In this document: in pieces, positions 16,372-27,738 of the stretch
How the letters are laid out: the number at the start of each line of letters is the position of its first letter
Numbering within the stretch: the first letter of the stretch is position 1
Source: Mobilicoccus pelagius NBRC 104925
Lineage (GTDB): Bacteria; Actinomycetota; Actinomycetes; Actinomycetales; Dermatophilaceae
Direction: 5' to 3'
Length of the DNA: 64,000 nt
Assembly (NCBI RefSeq): GCF_000247995.1
Contig: NZ_BAFE01000056.1
Span: 1 to 64,000 of the forward strand
The notes under the pieces: generated by a model
Databases searched by the model: none
The model's input: the letters and a program-made list of their open reading frames with translations, nothing else
Told to the model about the DNA's origin: nothing
Position numbers and translations under genes: made by a program

Positions 16372-17250
16372 ATGAGCAACCCGGTCTTCAACCGGATCGA
16401 CGAGCAGTCGCGCCGCGGCTACGCCGGCTTCGGCAGCAACCGGTCGACCCAGTACTACGGATCCCCGCAGGGCCACCCCCAGGACTACCAGAGCGCCGGC
16501 CGCCCCGACATGAGCGCGGGACAGCTGAACGACCTCTACAACTCTCCCGCCGCGGGCCCGGCGCAGAGCCGCCGCCTCACCCTCGACGACGTGATGATGA
16601 AGGCCGGCCTGCTCTTCGGCCTCATGCTCGTCGTCGCGGGCGTCACGTGGACGGCGGCCCTCATGATCAGCCCCGGCATCGCGGGCCTCGCCGCGATCAC
16701 GGGTTCCCTCGTCACGCTGGTCCTCGGCTTCGTCATCGCGTTCAAGAAGAACGTGAGCCCGGCCCTCGTCCTCGTCTTCACGGTGTTCGAGGGCCTCATG
16801 GTCGGCGGCATCTCGGCCGTCTTCGTCCGGGCCTACGACGGTGTCGTCACGACGGCCGTCATCGCGACGCTGTGCGTGTTCGCGACGATGTTCCTCGGGT
16901 GGAAGACGAACCTCGTCCGCGTCACGGCGCGCAGCCGCCGCATCTTCGGCATGGCGATCGTCGGGTACATGCTCTTCATGCTCGTCAACTTCGTCGCCGC
17001 GCTCTTCGGCATGAACGCCGGCTGGGGCGTCTTCGGGGTCGGTTCGGGCCTGAGCATCCTCGTCTCGGTGTTCGCCGTCGGCCTCGCGTCGTACTCCCTC
17101 GCGATGGACTTCGACTCCATCCAGCGGGCCATCGACGCCGGCGCCCCCGAGAAGTACTCGTGGGTCCTCGCCTACGGCCTGCTCGTCACGGTCGTCTGGC
17201 TCTACATCGAGCTGCTGCGTCTCTTCGCCAACCTGCAGAGCCGCGACTGA
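16372..17250 (+). CDS. Bax inhibitor-1/YccA family membrane protein
   Basis: A 292-residue inner-membrane protein of the BI-1/TMBIM family, whose bacterial members act as pH-sensitive calcium leak channels or stress-response proteins. The first 70 residues are hydrophilic and rich in Gly, Ser, Gln and Tyr (SRRGYAGFGSNRSTQYYG), an extension common in actinobacteria. About seven helices follow (residues 75-285). Family marks include LVFTVFEGLMVGGISAVF, SLAMDFDSIQRAIDAGAPE with its Asp-rich pair, and YSWVLAYGLLVTVVWLYIELL at the end. The start ATG 16372 follows GAAAGG. The stop is two bases before the next small gene, so the two are likely co-transcribed. Confidence 0.92.
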   Translation: MSNPVFNRIDEQSRRGYAGFGSNRSTQYYGSPQGHPQDYQSAGRPDMSAGQLNDLYNSPAAGPAQSRRLTLDDVMMKAGLLFGLMLVVAGVTWTAALMISPGIAGLAAITGSLVTLVLGFVIAFKKNVSPALVLVFTVFEGLMVGGISAVFVRAYDGVVTTAVIATLCVFATMFLGWKTNLVRVTARSRRIFGMAIVGYMLFMLVNFVAALFGMNAGWGVFGVGSGLSILVSVFAVGLASYSLAMDFDSIQRAIDAGAPEKYSWVLAYGLLVTVVWLYIELLRLFANLQSRD

Positions 17251-17252
17251 CC

Positions 17253-17528
17253 ATGCTCGACCCCGTCGGAGACTCGGCCCGCACCGAGCTCGACCGCCTG
17301 GCCCACCGGTGGCACACGCTGCCGGTGGGCCGGGCGCGTTCTGCGGCCGTTCCCATGCGCGCCCTCGCCGCCGAGTGGCTCGGCGGCCCCGTCGAGGACC
17401 TCGGCCCCGCCACCGCGCTCGATCAGCTCCGCGTCGCCGTCTACGAGGCGGCCCGCGCGGGCACCCCGGACGGGACCCTCGGCGGGCGCCTCGCCGACCT
17501 GCGTCGGGAGGTCTCCGAGACGACGTGA
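17253..17528 (+). CDS. Small hypothetical protein, 91 residues
   Basis: I do not recognise a family. The protein is Ala/Arg/Leu-rich and predicted helical, with no signal or membrane segment. It contains LDRLAHRWHTLPVGRARSAA and AVPMRALAAEWLG. Codon third positions are strongly G/C, as in real genes here. It begins two bases after the stop of the Bax-inhibitor gene and so depends on that transcript. The role is unknown. Confidence 0.65.
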   Translation: MLDPVGDSARTELDRLAHRWHTLPVGRARSAAVPMRALAAEWLGGPVEDLGPATALDQLRVAVYEAARAGTPDGTLGGRLADLRREVSETT

Positions 17529-17758
17529 GACTCGCCGCCGTCGGCAGCCCTCATCGGGTCGGCCCGCGGCCCACGCTCGGACATCGGACAGCCGCCTGCA
17601 CCGCGCACCTGTCCGCGGTCACGCCTGTCGGTTCCCCTGCCCCGGCCGTCGACACATGCCTGTGGGCGTCACCCGTCGTCCGAGTCAGACCCCCGGCCGC
17701 GCGCCGTGCCCGTCGCTGTCTCGGCGGAGGCAGGGGTCGCTGGTGGCGCAGATCCCCG

Positions 17759-18586
17759 TCAGGCAGGGTCGTCGAGTCCCGCGGCGAGGCGGACGGCGTC
17801 GTCGAGCATGGGCTCGGTGAGGCGGCCGGTGAAGGTGTTCTGCTGGCTCACGTGGTAGCTGCCGACGAGTCGCACCGGGCCGTGCGGCGTGCCGAGCTCG
17901 GCGACCGCCCTGTGGGTGAACTTCGGCGTGGGACGCGGCACGTCCCAGCCGACGCGGCGCGCGGCGGTGAGCATCGCCTGCCAGCCGAAGCCGCCGAGGA
18001 CCAGGATCCCCCGGAGCGACGGCGCGACGAGCTCGAGTTCCCGGTCGAACCATCCCGAGCACGTGTGACGTTCCTCGGGCGTGGGCTTGTTCGCCGGAGG
18101 CGCGCACCGCACGGGCGCGATGATGCGGACGCCGCTGAGCCGAAGTCCGTCCCCCGCGTGCACGCTCTCGGCCTGCGTCGAGAACCCCGCCCGGTGGAGG
18201 GCGGCGTGGATCCAGTCGCCGCTGCGGTCGCCGGTGAACATGCGGCCCGTGCGGTTCCCGCCGTGCGCGGCGGGCGCGAGACCGACGACGAGGAGACGCG
18301 GTTCCGGGTCACCCATCGACAGGACGGGGCGTCCCCAGTACGGCTGGTCGGCGAACGCGGCGCGCTTCTCGAGCGCGACGTGCTCGCGCCATGTGACGAG
18401 GCGCGGGCAGGCGCGGCACACCGAGCTGCGGGCGTCGATCTGCGGGAGGGTGGCGGCGAGGGCGAGACGCTCGACGTCGGTCGCGTCGTGGGCGACGGGC
18501 GTGTCGGGGGCGGCCGGGTCCTCCGGCCATCCCGTGCCGGGCGGGACGGGCGACTCGAACTCGACGCCGGTGACGGGGTGCCTCAT
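17759..18586 (-). CDS. Uracil-DNA glycosylase, family 5 (UdgB type)
   Basis: A 275-residue iron-sulfur uracil-DNA glycosylase that removes uracil (and other deaminated bases in this family) to begin base-excision repair. Four Cys residues in [14 protein letters not shown] and around [19 protein letters not shown] can bind the 4Fe-4S cluster. Motif A is [19 protein letters not shown], the family 5 form, and motif B is [17 protein letters not shown] with the His near the base pocket. An N-terminal stretch of about 50 residues is less conserved. The ATG at 18586 overlaps the ppx stop (ATGA), placing it last in the eno-ftsB-DUF501-ppx operon. Confidence 0.9.
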   Translation of the reverse strand: MRHPVTGVEFESPVPPGTGWPEDPAAPDTPVAHDATDVERLALAATLPQIDARSSVCRACPRLVTWREHVALEKRAAFADQPYWGRPVLSMGDPEPRLLVVGLAPAAHGGNRTGRMFTGDRSGDWIHAALHRAGFSTQAESVHAGDGLRLSGVRIIAPVRCAPPANKPTPEERHTCSGWFDRELELVAPSLRGILVLGGFGWQAMLTAARRVGWDVPRPTPKFTHRAVAELGTPHGPVRLVGSYHVSQQNTFTGRLTEPMLDDAVRLAAGLDDPA

Positions 18587-19539
18587 GCGAGTCGCAACGC
18601 CATGCCGTCGAGGATGTCGCTCTCGCTCGTGCGGAGCGAGAGGCGGGGCGAGACGAACAGGGTGCGCCGGACGATCTCCGACCACACGAGGGCGCCCGCG
18701 GCGATGACGTCGGCCCGCTTGGGGTGGAGGAACGGCATCGACGCCCGCTCCTCCCGGGTGGAGCGGTACATGCGCTCGCACGCGTCGAGCATGTCCTGCA
18801 GCTCGACGTGGGCGCCGTGGATGCGGCTGCGGTCGTAGGAGTCGAGCCGCAGCGCGAGGGCCGTGAGCGCGGTGACGGTGCCGGCGACGCCGACCAGGGT
18901 GTCGACGTCCCTGAGGGGGACGACGGTCTCGACCTCGTCGAGGTGCCGCGCAATCTCGCGGGCGGCGGCGCCGATGGCCCCCGTGGTGGGGGCGCCGCGT
19001 TCGTCGGTGTCGCGGAGGAGACGTTCGGTGAGGCGGACGGAGCCGAGCGGCACACTGATCGCGGCCTCGGCTCGCAGCGGGTCGGCGTGTCCGCGGATGA
19101 ACTCGGTCGAGCCGCCGCCGAGGTCGACGACGAGCGTGGACCCGAGTTCCTCCCCGCGGGCGAGGAGTGCCGACGTCGCGCCGACGAACGAGAGGTCCGC
19201 CTCCTCGGCTCCGGAGACCACCTCGGGCTGCAGACCGGGAAAGGCGACGCGGACGCCGGCGAAGAACTCGTCGGCGTTGGCGGCGTCGCGGGAGGCGGAC
19301 GTCGCAGCGAGGCGGGTGCGTTCGACGCCGACCTCGGCGCACGTCTCGGCATAGTGACGCAGCACGGCGTAGGCGCGTTCCATCGCGGCGGGGGCGAGAC
19401 GGCCGGAGGCGTCGACGCCCTCACCGAGCCGCACGATCTCGTTGTGGCGGCTCACCTCGTGCAGGACGCCGTCCTCGACGTCGGCGACGAGGAGTCGCAG
19501 GGAGTTCGTGCCGCAGTCGACGACCCCGACGCGGGTCAC
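18583..19539 (-). CDS. ppx: Ppx/GppA-type exopolyphosphatase
   Basis: A 318-residue member of the actin-like ATPase fold Ppx/GppA family, which hydrolyses polyphosphate or pppGpp. The phosphate-1 loop is [24 protein letters not shown]-type sequence follows, the phosphate-2 loop is [12 protein letters not shown], and [12 protein letters not shown] completes the nucleotide site. The C-terminal HD-like domain of long Ppx is absent, as is usual for the short actinobacterial Ppx2 form. The GTG at 19539 overlaps the DUF501 stop (GTGA), and its own stop overlaps the udg start. The order eno, ftsB-like, DUF501, ppx matches M. tuberculosis Rv1023-Rv1026. Confidence 0.9.
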   Translation of the reverse strand: MTRVGVVDCGTNSLRLLVADVEDGVLHEVSRHNEIVRLGEGVDASGRLAPAAMERAYAVLRHYAETCAEVGVERTRLAATSASRDAANADEFFAGVRVAFPGLQPEVVSGAEEADLSFVGATSALLARGEELGSTLVVDLGGGSTEFIRGHADPLRAEAAISVPLGSVRLTERLLRDTDERGAPTTGAIGAAAREIARHLDEVETVVPLRDVDTLVGVAGTVTALTALALRLDSYDRSRIHGAHVELQDMLDACERMYRSTREERASMPFLHPKRADVIAAGALVWSEIVRRTLFVSPRLSLRTSESDILDGMALRLA

Positions 19540-20189
19540 GGGCGGGCCTCTTCCTCGGGAGCCCGGGTGCAGGAGCCGTGGGCCCACCAGTCGGGCAGGG
19601 CGGCGAGGGTCTCGTCGCCGAGGGGGTTGACGCCGGGCCCGGCCGCGAGCGCGTGACCGGCGAGGACGTGGAGGCATTTGACGCGCTCGGGCATGCCTCC
19701 GGCGGAGATGCCGTCGATCTCGGGCACGTCGCCGAGCCGTGCGCGCCGACGCAGGTAGTCCTCGTGCGCGGCGCAGTAGCGCTCGGCGAGGTCGGGGTCG
19801 GCGGCGAGCCGCTCGCTCATGTCCTTCATGAGCCCCGCCGACTCGAGGGTGCTGATCGCGCCGGTGAGGCGCGGGCACGTCGCGTAGAACGTCGTGGGAA
19901 AGGGTGTGCCGTCGGGCAGACGCGACGCGGTCGCGAGGACGTCGGGGTCGCCGCACGGGCACCGGTGCGCGACGCCGACGACGCCGCGGGGCTCCCGGCC
20001 GAGCTGTCGGGCGACGGCGGCGAGATCCTCCGGTGCGACGCCCTCCCCGGCGACCGGCGCCTCGGTCGGTGCGTCGGTGACGGCCGGGACCGGATGGGCC
20101 GGGCCGCGAGTCGGGGTGGCGTCCGGTGCGGTCTCCCCCGGGGCGGGGACGGGCGACGCTGCGGGCTGGGAGTTCTCGGAAGACGTCAT
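19536..20189 (-). CDS. DUF501 domain protein
   Basis: A 217-residue protein. The first 50 residues are Pro/Ala/Thr-rich and probably disordered. The DUF501 domain begins at VAPEDLAAVARQLGREPRG and carries HRCPCGDPDVLATASRLPDG, FYATCPRL, GGMPERVKCLHVLAGHALA and a final DWWAHGSC. The repeated Cys/His residues suggest a metal site. The function is unknown, but the gene stays next to ftsB and ppx across actinobacteria. The ATG at 20189 is taken; a later start near VAPEDL would give the minimal domain. It overlaps the ppx start by four bases. Confidence 0.85.
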   Translation of the reverse strand: MTSSENSQPAASPVPAPGETAPDATPTRGPAHPVPAVTDAPTEAPVAGEGVAPEDLAAVARQLGREPRGVVGVAHRCPCGDPDVLATASRLPDGTPFPTTFYATCPRLTGAISTLESAGLMKDMSERLAADPDLAERYCAAHEDYLRRRARLGDVPEIDGISAGGMPERVKCLHVLAGHALAAGPGVNPLGDETLAALPDWWAHGSCTRAPEEEARP

Positions 20190-20284
20190 GACCTCGGGCG
20201 TGGCGATCGGGCGGCGGTGGGGCCGGTGGCAGTTCGGGTGAGGATTCTGGCGGTGGCGCGGTGGCGCGGTGGGGCGCCGCCGCG

Positions 20285-20992
20285 TCAGGGGCCGGTCGTC
20301 GGTGCGGCCGGGGGCGTGGCGGGCGTCGTGACCGGCAGACCCGTCGTGGGATCGGTCTCGGCCTCGGGCGCGTCGAGGCGGCTCACCGGCGCGGTGCGGG
20401 GATCGTCGCCCATCGTGTCGCCGGTGGCGATCGAGTCCCACACGGTCGTGTACCAGGCTCGGGGCTCGGCGCTGTGGCCCGGATCGATGACCGACAGGCT
20501 GTCGTGGGCGGGGCGGTCGCGGAGCGTGTCGGCGCCGACGACGACGTAGGCCGTCTCGCCGGGGCGGACGTACCGGAGTCGGGCGCGGCTCTGCTGCTCG
20601 ACGTAGGCGGGGTTCTGCCAGTCCTGCGTGCGCTGCCGGAGTTCGGTGACCGTCGACTCCTTGTGGGTGACGGAGGCCTCGAGGTCGCGGTACTGCTGCT
20701 GCTGCACGAGGTAGGCGCGCAGCGGGGGGACGAGCATGACGGCGAGCAGCACGAACACGCCACCGAGCATCGCGAGACGCCGCGTGGAGCGGCGGGCGAG
20801 TGCGCCCGGCATCGTCACCCGGCGGGAGCCGGTGCGGACGGGTCGTGCCGCGGGCCGTGGGGTGGACCCCGCCGGGCGCGACCTGTCGCCGGACGCGCCG
20901 CGTCCGGTGGTCGCGCCTCGCGTCCCCGGGGCGCGTCGGGGGTTACCCGACCCACCCTGGGGTGCGCGGCGGCGGGGTCCGGTGGTGGCCAC
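20285..20992 (-). CDS. FtsB/DivIC-type septum formation initiator
   Basis: A 235-residue bitopic division protein. A basic, disordered cytoplasmic part (residues 1-72, many Arg/Gly/Pro) precedes one membrane helix (LAMLGGVFVLLAVMLVPPL, about 73-91). A periplasmic coiled coil follows (LVQQQQYRDLEASVTHKEST), then WQNPAYVEQQSRARLRYVRPGE, the signature of the family. In the divisome such proteins bind FtsL and FtsQ and help activate septal wall synthesis. The C-terminus (about 60 residues) is Pro/Thr-rich. The GTG at 20992 begins two bases after the eno stop. Confidence 0.88.
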   Translation of the reverse strand: MATTGPRRRAPQGGSGNPRRAPGTRGATTGRGASGDRSRPAGSTPRPAARPVRTGSRRVTMPGALARRSTRRLAMLGGVFVLLAVMLVPPLRAYLVQQQQYRDLEASVTHKESTVTELRQRTQDWQNPAYVEQQSRARLRYVRPGETAYVVVGADTLRDRPAHDSLSVIDPGHSAEPRAWYTTVWDSIATGDTMGDDPRTAPVSRLDAPEAETDPTTGLPVTTPATPPAAPTTGP

Positions 20993-20994
20993 GA

Positions 20995-22567
<1,573 letters not shown>

Positions 22568-23398
22568 TCAGTCGGGGCGGTCGCCCGTCGCTCGTTCCTC
22601 GAGTCGCCGCACGGCGGAACGGAGTGCGGCGGCGACGTCCCTCCCCTCACGTCGTGCACGCAGCACGAGGCGCAGCATCTCCTCGCCGAGATCGCCGGGG
22701 GCGGAGTCGTGGGGGACGTCGGTCCCGGGGGGGCCGCCTGCCACGACAGCAGTCTCCATCGTTGCGGGGACCGCGGGGACCGCGACGTCCACGACGTCCG
22801 CGGGGTCCGCAGTGCCTGCGGAGGGTGCGGTGTCGGCCGGGGCTGCCGGGTCCGCGGGAAGGAGGCCTGCGCGGTCGAGGCGGGCGGCGACCTTGACGGC
22901 GCGTTCGAGCGGGGGCATGCCGCGGGGGAGGCCGTCGAGTGGCCCGACCCGGTCGGGCTTCTCGACGGCCTTGATCGCGTCCCAGTTCGTCTCCACCTCG
23001 GCCGCGCCGCTCACGGCGACACCGTCGAAGACGTGCGGGTGGCGGCGGCGGAGCTTGGCGACGATGCCGCGGGCGACGTCGTCGATGTCGAAGGGGTCAT
23101 CGCCGTCCTCGCCGACGCGGGCGTGGAAGACGACCTGGAGGAGCACGTCGCCGAGTTCGTCGACGAGGTCGGGCAGGTCGCCGCCCTCGATGGCGTCGGC
23201 GAGTTCGTAGGCCTCCTCGACGGCGTAGGGCGCGAGGCTCGCGTGCGTCTGCTCGGCGTCCCAGGGGCAGCCGCCGGGCGAACGGAGACGGTCCATGACG
23301 TCGACGAGGTCGAGCACGGCCTCGCCGCGCCTGCCGACGCGAGCGGCCGCCGACCCGGAGGTGTTCCGAGCGGGCGGCCGCGAGTCGTGCGTCGTCAC
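22568..23398 (-). CDS. mazG: MazG-type nucleoside triphosphate pyrophosphohydrolase
   Basis: A 276-residue protein of the all-alpha NTP pyrophosphatase family, which clears non-canonical NTPs. The active site is SPGGCPWDAEQTHASLAPYA followed by EEAYELADAIEG and LVDELGDVLLQVVFHARV, giving the Glu/Asp set for Mg2+. HPHVFDG and ETNWDAIKAVEK follow. The C-terminal half contains an Ala/Pro-rich insertion of about 60 residues and ends in a helical Arg-rich segment, so it is longer than minimal MazG. The GTG at 23398 overlaps the stop of the SurA-like gene (GTGA). It follows mfd as in M. tuberculosis. Confidence 0.9.
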   Translation of the reverse strand: MTTHDSRPPARNTSGSAAARVGRRGEAVLDLVDVMDRLRSPGGCPWDAEQTHASLAPYAVEEAYELADAIEGGDLPDLVDELGDVLLQVVFHARVGEDGDDPFDIDDVARGIVAKLRRRHPHVFDGVAVSGAAEVETNWDAIKAVEKPDRVGPLDGLPRGMPPLERAVKVAARLDRAGLLPADPAAPADTAPSAGTADPADVVDVAVPAVPATMETAVVAGGPPGTDVPHDSAPGDLGEEMLRLVLRARREGRDVAAALRSAVRRLEERATGDRPD

Positions 23399-24000
23399 TG
23401 GGCGGGTGCCTCGCGGGGCGCGTCCTGGCCCTCGGGTGCCTGCGTGCCCATGCCGTTCTGGTAGACCCAGTTGACGGGGAGCTTGGCGTACTTGGGGTTG
23501 ACCTCGACGCGACCGTCGGTGACGTAGGTCCGCAGCTCCTGCTCGAAGGCGTCGTTCGCGGCGGCGACCTTGCGGGCCTGGCTCGTGAGGCGGGCGTCGC
23601 CCACGCCCTGCTGGAGGATCTGCTGGGCCTGGTTGACCTCCTGGAGGGCCACGTAGGTGCGCAGCACCTCCTCGGTGGGCTTCGAGAGCGTCATCCGCGG
23701 GTTCTGCAGCTGGCTGCGGGCCTCGGCGGTACCGACGGGCACACCGGCGTCGCTCATCTTGTCGAGGAGCAGCGGGCCGATCGCGAGGAACTGGGTGACA
23801 CCGCTCGCGTCGATCTGCTGGGGCAGTTGCACCTGCGCGAGCTCGACGGTCGCCGCGTCGACGTCCTTCTCCGAGACGGTGCGGTCGCCGACCCGGGCGG
23901 CCGTCCCGGGCTCGGCTCCGGGGGTCGTGCATCCGGTGAGGGGCAGGGCGGCCAGGAGGGCGACTCCTGCCACGAGGCGGCGGCTGCGGTGGAGCTTCAC
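23395..24000 (-). CDS. SurA N-terminal-domain-like lipoprotein
   Basis: A 201-residue exported lipoprotein. The signal peptide RRLVAGVALLAALPLTGC ends in a lipobox (LTGC), so the Cys would be lipidated and the protein held on the outer face of the membrane. The rest resembles the helical chaperone domain of SurA/PrsA proteins: ARVGDRTVSEKDVDAATVEL, then long amphipathic helices. The rotamase domain is absent. The start GTG 24000 follows AAAGGA. It lies between mfd and mazG, where actinobacteria often keep such a gene, and overlaps mazG. Role in export or wall assembly is inferred. Confidence 0.8.
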   Translation of the reverse strand: MKLHRSRRLVAGVALLAALPLTGCTTPGAEPGTAARVGDRTVSEKDVDAATVELAQVQLPQQIDASGVTQFLAIGPLLLDKMSDAGVPVGTAEARSQLQNPRMTLSKPTEEVLRTYVALQEVNQAQQILQQGVGDARLTSQARKVAAANDAFEQELRTYVTDGRVEVNPKYAKLPVNWVYQNGMGTQAPEGQDAPREAPAQ

Positions 24001-24063
24001 GACGGTGTCCTTTCGGGCGGCATGTCGAGCGGGGTGGGGCGCGGCTCGCCCCATTGTCACCCG

Positions 24064-27000
24064 TCAGGCACTCGTGCGGCGCACCGGAGCCCCCGGTGCG
24101 TCGAGGACGACGCTCTCGAGGACCTGCGCGGCCCAGGTGAGCACGGCCTTGTCGCGGAGCGGCTGGCCGCCGACGGGGCGGGTCTTGGGGCGGGGCACGA
24201 GCACGGTGCGGGTGGCGGGTTTGACGAGCGAGCCCTTGTAGAGGCGCTGGAGGCGCAGCGTCTGGGACTCGCTGAGTTCGAGCGGCGCGAACCGCACGTT
24301 GTTGCCCTGGACGCCGATGTCGCCGACACCCGCGCGGCGGGCGACGGTGCGGAGGCGGGCGACCTCGATGAGGTTGCTCACCGGTTCGGGGAAGTCGCCG
24401 TAGCGGTCGCGCAGCTCGGCCTCGATCGCGGCGAGCTCGTCGGCGTCCTCGACGGCGGCGAGCTTCTTGTACGCCTCGAGGCGGAGCCGCTCCCCCGGCA
24501 CGTAGTCGTGTGGGAGGTGGGCGTCGACGGGGAGCTCGATCTTGATCTCGGTGGGGCGGGACTCCCCACCTCCGTCGCGGAAGTCGGCGACGGCCTCGCC
24601 GACGAGGCGCACGTAGAGGTCGAACCCGACGCCCTCGATGTGGCCGGACTGCTCACCACCGAGGAGGTTGCCGGCGCCGCGGATCTCGAGGTCCTTCATC
24701 GCGACCTGCATGCCCGCGCCGAGGTCGGTGTGGCTCGCGATGGTGGCGAGGCGGTCGTGGGCGGTGTCGTTGAGGGGCTTGTCGCCGGGGTAGAGGAAGT
24801 AGGCGTACGCCCGTTCGCGGCCTCGACCGACGCGGCCGCGGAGCTGGTGGAGCTGGGAGAGGCCGAAGGTGTCGGCGCGGTCGAGGATGAGGGTGTTGGC
24901 GTTGCTGATGTCGAGGCCGGTCTCGATGATCGTCGTGCAGACGAGCACGTCGAACCGCTTCTCCCAGAAGTCGACGACGACCTGTTCGAGGCGGTGCTCG
25001 CCCATCTGGCCGTGGGCGGTGGCGACGCGGGCCTCGGGGACGAGGTCGCGCAGTCGGGCGGCGACCTTCTCGATGTCGCTCACCCGGTTGTGGACGAAGA
25101 ACAGCTGCCCCTCGCGGAGGAGCTCGCGGCGGATGGCGGCGGCGATCTGCTTCTCGTCGTAGGCGCCGACGAACGTGAGGACGGGGTGCCGCTCCTCCGG
25201 GGGCGTCGCGAGGGTGCTCATCTCGCGGATGCCGGTGACTGCCATCTCGAGGGTGCGCGGGATCGGCGTGGCCGACATCGCGAGGACGTCGACGTTCGTG
25301 CGCAGCGCCTTGAGCTGTTCCTTGTGCTCGACGCCGAACCGCTGCTCCTCGTCGATGATGACGAGGCCGAGGTCCTTGAACCGGACCTTGGAGGTGAGGA
25401 GGGCGTGGGTGCCGATGACGAGGTCGACGCTGCCGTCGCGGAGCCCGTCGAGGACGGCCTCGGTCTCCTTCGCGCCCTGGAAACGGGAGAGTGCCTTGAC
25501 CGTGACGGGGAACTGGGCGTACCGCTCGGAGAACGTCTGGAAGTGCTGCTGCACGAGGAGGGTCGTGGGCACGAGGACGGCGACCTGCTTGCCGTCCTGG
25601 ATCGCCTTGAACGCGGCACGCACGGCGATCTCGGTCTTGCCGTAGCCGACGTCGCCACAGATGAGGCGGTCCATGGGCACGCTCTTCTCCATGTCCGCCT
25701 TGACCTCCTCGATGCTGCTGAGCTGGTCGGCGGTCTCGACGTAGGCGAAGGCGTCCTCGAGTTCGCGTTGCCACGGGGTGTCGGGGCCGAAGGCGTGGCC
25801 GGTGGAGGCCATGCGGGCGCTGTAGAGGCGGATGAGTTCGCCCGCGATCTGGCGGACGTGCTTGCGGGCGCGGGACTTCGTCCTGCTCCAGTCGGAGCCG
25901 CCGAGCTTGTTGAGGGTGGGGGCCTCGCCGCCGACGTACCGGGTGATCTGGTCGAGCTGGTCGGTGGGCACGTAGAGGCGGTCGCCGGGCTGGCCGCGCT
26001 TGCTGCTCGCGTACTCGATGACGACGTACTCGCGGGTGGCGCCCTGGACGGTGCGCTGCATCATCTCGACGAACCGGCCGACGCCGTGCTGTTCGTGGAC
26101 GACGTGGTCGCCGGGCTTGAGGGAGAGCGGGTCGACCTGGTTCCGACGCTTGGACGGCATGCGTCGCATGTCGCGGGTGGAGCCGCCGGCGCCGGCGGCG
26201 GTGTTGCCGACGAGGTCGGCCTCGGTGAGGAGCACGAGGTCGGCGCCCGGCGCGACGGCGCCGTGGGCGAGGCGACCGGCGACGATCTGGACGACGCCGG
26301 GCTCGTCGTCGACGTCCCCGTTCGTGCAGAGGCGGTGGGGCATCTCGGCTTCGAGGAGGTGCTCGGCGAGACGTCGACCGAATCCCTTGCCTTCGGTGGC
26401 GACGACGACGCGACGGTTCTCCTCGACCCATCGCCGCAGGTCGGCGACGGCCTTCTCGGAGTTGCCGCGGTAGCCGTCGACGTCGCTGCTCTCGACGCGG
26501 AGGGTGAGCACGGCGTCGTCGACGTCGGCGCCCGCCACGGGCACGTCGGGGAGGGCCTGCCCGTCGGGGCCCTCGGCGATCTCGGGGGCGGCGGCGAAGC
26601 TGGAGAGCGTCCACCACGGCAGGTCGTGGGTGAGGGCGTGGGCGCGGGTCTGCGCGAGGGTGAGGTAGCTGGAGCGGTCGAGGATGCCGCGCAGGTCGAC
26701 GGGCACGTGGTTGCCGGCGGCGGCGTTGGACCAGCTGGCCTCGAGGAACTCCTCGCTGGTGGCGACGAGGTCGTGCGCGCGGGAGCGGATGCGTTCGGGG
26801 TCGAGGAGCACGACGTGGGAGCGGTCGGGCAGCACGTCGAGGAGGGTCTCCATGCCGTCGACGAGGGCGGGGGTGAACGACTCCATGCCTTCGACGGCGA
26901 TGCCCTCGGCGACCTTGCCGAGCATGTCGGAGACGCCGGGGAGTTGTTCGGCGAGCGCGGCGGCGCGTTCGCGGACGGTGTCGGTGAGGAGCAGCTCGCG

Positions 27001-27738
27001 GCACGGCGGGGCCCACAGGCCGGAGCCGACGACGTCGAGGCTGCGCTGGTCGGCGACGGCGAAGCTACGGATCTCCTCGATCTCGTCGCCGAAGAACTCG
27101 AGGCGCAGCGGGTGCTGCTCGGTGGGCGGGAACACGTCGAGCACGCCGCCGCGCACGGCGAACTCGCCGCGCCGCTCGACGAGGTCGGTGCGGGTGTACG
27201 CGGCGGCGGCGAGGTCGGCGACGAGGGTCTCGAGGGGGTACTCCTCCCCCGCCTTCGCGGAGACGGGGGCGAGGTCGCCGAGCCCGGCCGCGAGCGGCTG
27301 GACGAGGGCACGGACGGGCGCGACGACGACGTCGAGGGGCCCGTGTTCGGCGTCGTCGGGGTGGGCGAGGCGACGGAGGACGGCGAGGCGGCGACCGACG
27401 GTGTCGCTGCGGGGGCTGAGGCGTTCGTGCGGGAGGGTCTCCCAGCTGGGGAAGTCGGCGACCCGCTCCGGGTCGAGGAAGCACGAGAGCCCGTTGACGA
27501 GGTCCTCGGCCTCACGACCGGTGGCGGTGACGGCGAGGATCGTCTTCCCGGCACCCCCTGCGTTCTCAGAACGGGCGACCTGCCCGTGCGCGAGCGCCGC
27601 GACCAGCAGCGGCCGCAGCCCGGGCGCGACCGTCACGTCGACGAGAGCCGAGTCCGGCCCGTGCTCCCCTGCCAGCTCCACCGCCCGCGCGACGGCCGGA
27701 TCGGTACGCACGACGTCGACGAGACGGGCAAGGCTCAT
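24064..27738 (-). CDS. mfd: Transcription-repair coupling factor Mfd
   Basis: Mfd removes RNA polymerase stalled at DNA lesions and recruits UvrA. The 1224-residue protein has the full order: UvrB-like N-terminal module (LSCFLDPERVADFPSWETLP), RNA polymerase interaction domain (LKPGDHVVHEQHGVGRF), then RecG-like helicase motifs GDVGYGKTEIA (Walker A), IIDEEQRFGVEHKEQLK (DEEQ box), LAMSATPIPRTL, and GRVGRGRERAYAYFLY in the second helicase lobe. The TRCF domain begins with KIELPVDAHLPHDYV. The start ATG 27738 follows AGGAG; a longer upstream open frame is Arg/Pro-rich and not conserved. The downstream SurA-like gene begins 63 bases later. Confidence 0.97.
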   Translation of the reverse strand: MSLARLVDVVRTDPAVARAVELAGEHGPDSALVDVTVAPGLRPLLVAALAHGQVARSENAGGAGKTILAVTATGREAEDLVNGLSCFLDPERVADFPSWETLPHERLSPRSDTVGRRLAVLRRLAHPDDAEHGPLDVVVAPVRALVQPLAAGLGDLAPVSAKAGEEYPLETLVADLAAAAYTRTDLVERRGEFAVRGGVLDVFPPTEQHPLRLEFFGDEIEEIRSFAVADQRSLDVVGSGLWAPPCRELLLTDTVRERAAALAEQLPGVSDMLGKVAEGIAVEGMESFTPALVDGMETLLDVLPDRSHVVLLDPERIRSRAHDLVATSEEFLEASWSNAAAGNHVPVDLRGILDRSSYLTLAQTRAHALTHDLPWWTLSSFAAAPEIAEGPDGQALPDVPVAGADVDDAVLTLRVESSDVDGYRGNSEKAVADLRRWVEENRRVVVATEGKGFGRRLAEHLLEAEMPHRLCTNGDVDDEPGVVQIVAGRLAHGAVAPGADLVLLTEADLVGNTAAGAGGSTRDMRRMPSKRRNQVDPLSLKPGDHVVHEQHGVGRFVEMMQRTVQGATREYVVIEYASSKRGQPGDRLYVPTDQLDQITRYVGGEAPTLNKLGGSDWSRTKSRARKHVRQIAGELIRLYSARMASTGHAFGPDTPWQRELEDAFAYVETADQLSSIEEVKADMEKSVPMDRLICGDVGYGKTEIAVRAAFKAIQDGKQVAVLVPTTLLVQQHFQTFSERYAQFPVTVKALSRFQGAKETEAVLDGLRDGSVDLVIGTHALLTSKVRFKDLGLVIIDEEQRFGVEHKEQLKALRTNVDVLAMSATPIPRTLEMAVTGIREMSTLATPPEERHPVLTFVGAYDEKQIAAAIRRELLREGQLFFVHNRVSDIEKVAARLRDLVPEARVATAHGQMGEHRLEQVVVDFWEKRFDVLVCTTIIETGLDISNANTLILDRADTFGLSQLHQLRGRVGRGRERAYAYFLYPGDKPLNDTAHDRLATIASHTDLGAGMQVAMKDLEIRGAGNLLGGEQSGHIEGVGFDLYVRLVGEAVADFRDGGGESRPTEIKIELPVDAHLPHDYVPGERLRLEAYKKLAAVEDADELAAIEAELRDRYGDFPEPVSNLIEVARLRTVARRAGVGDIGVQGNNVRFAPLELSESQTLRLQRLYKGSLVKPATRTVLVPRPKTRPVGGQPLRDKAVLTWAAQVLESVVLDAPGAPVRRTSA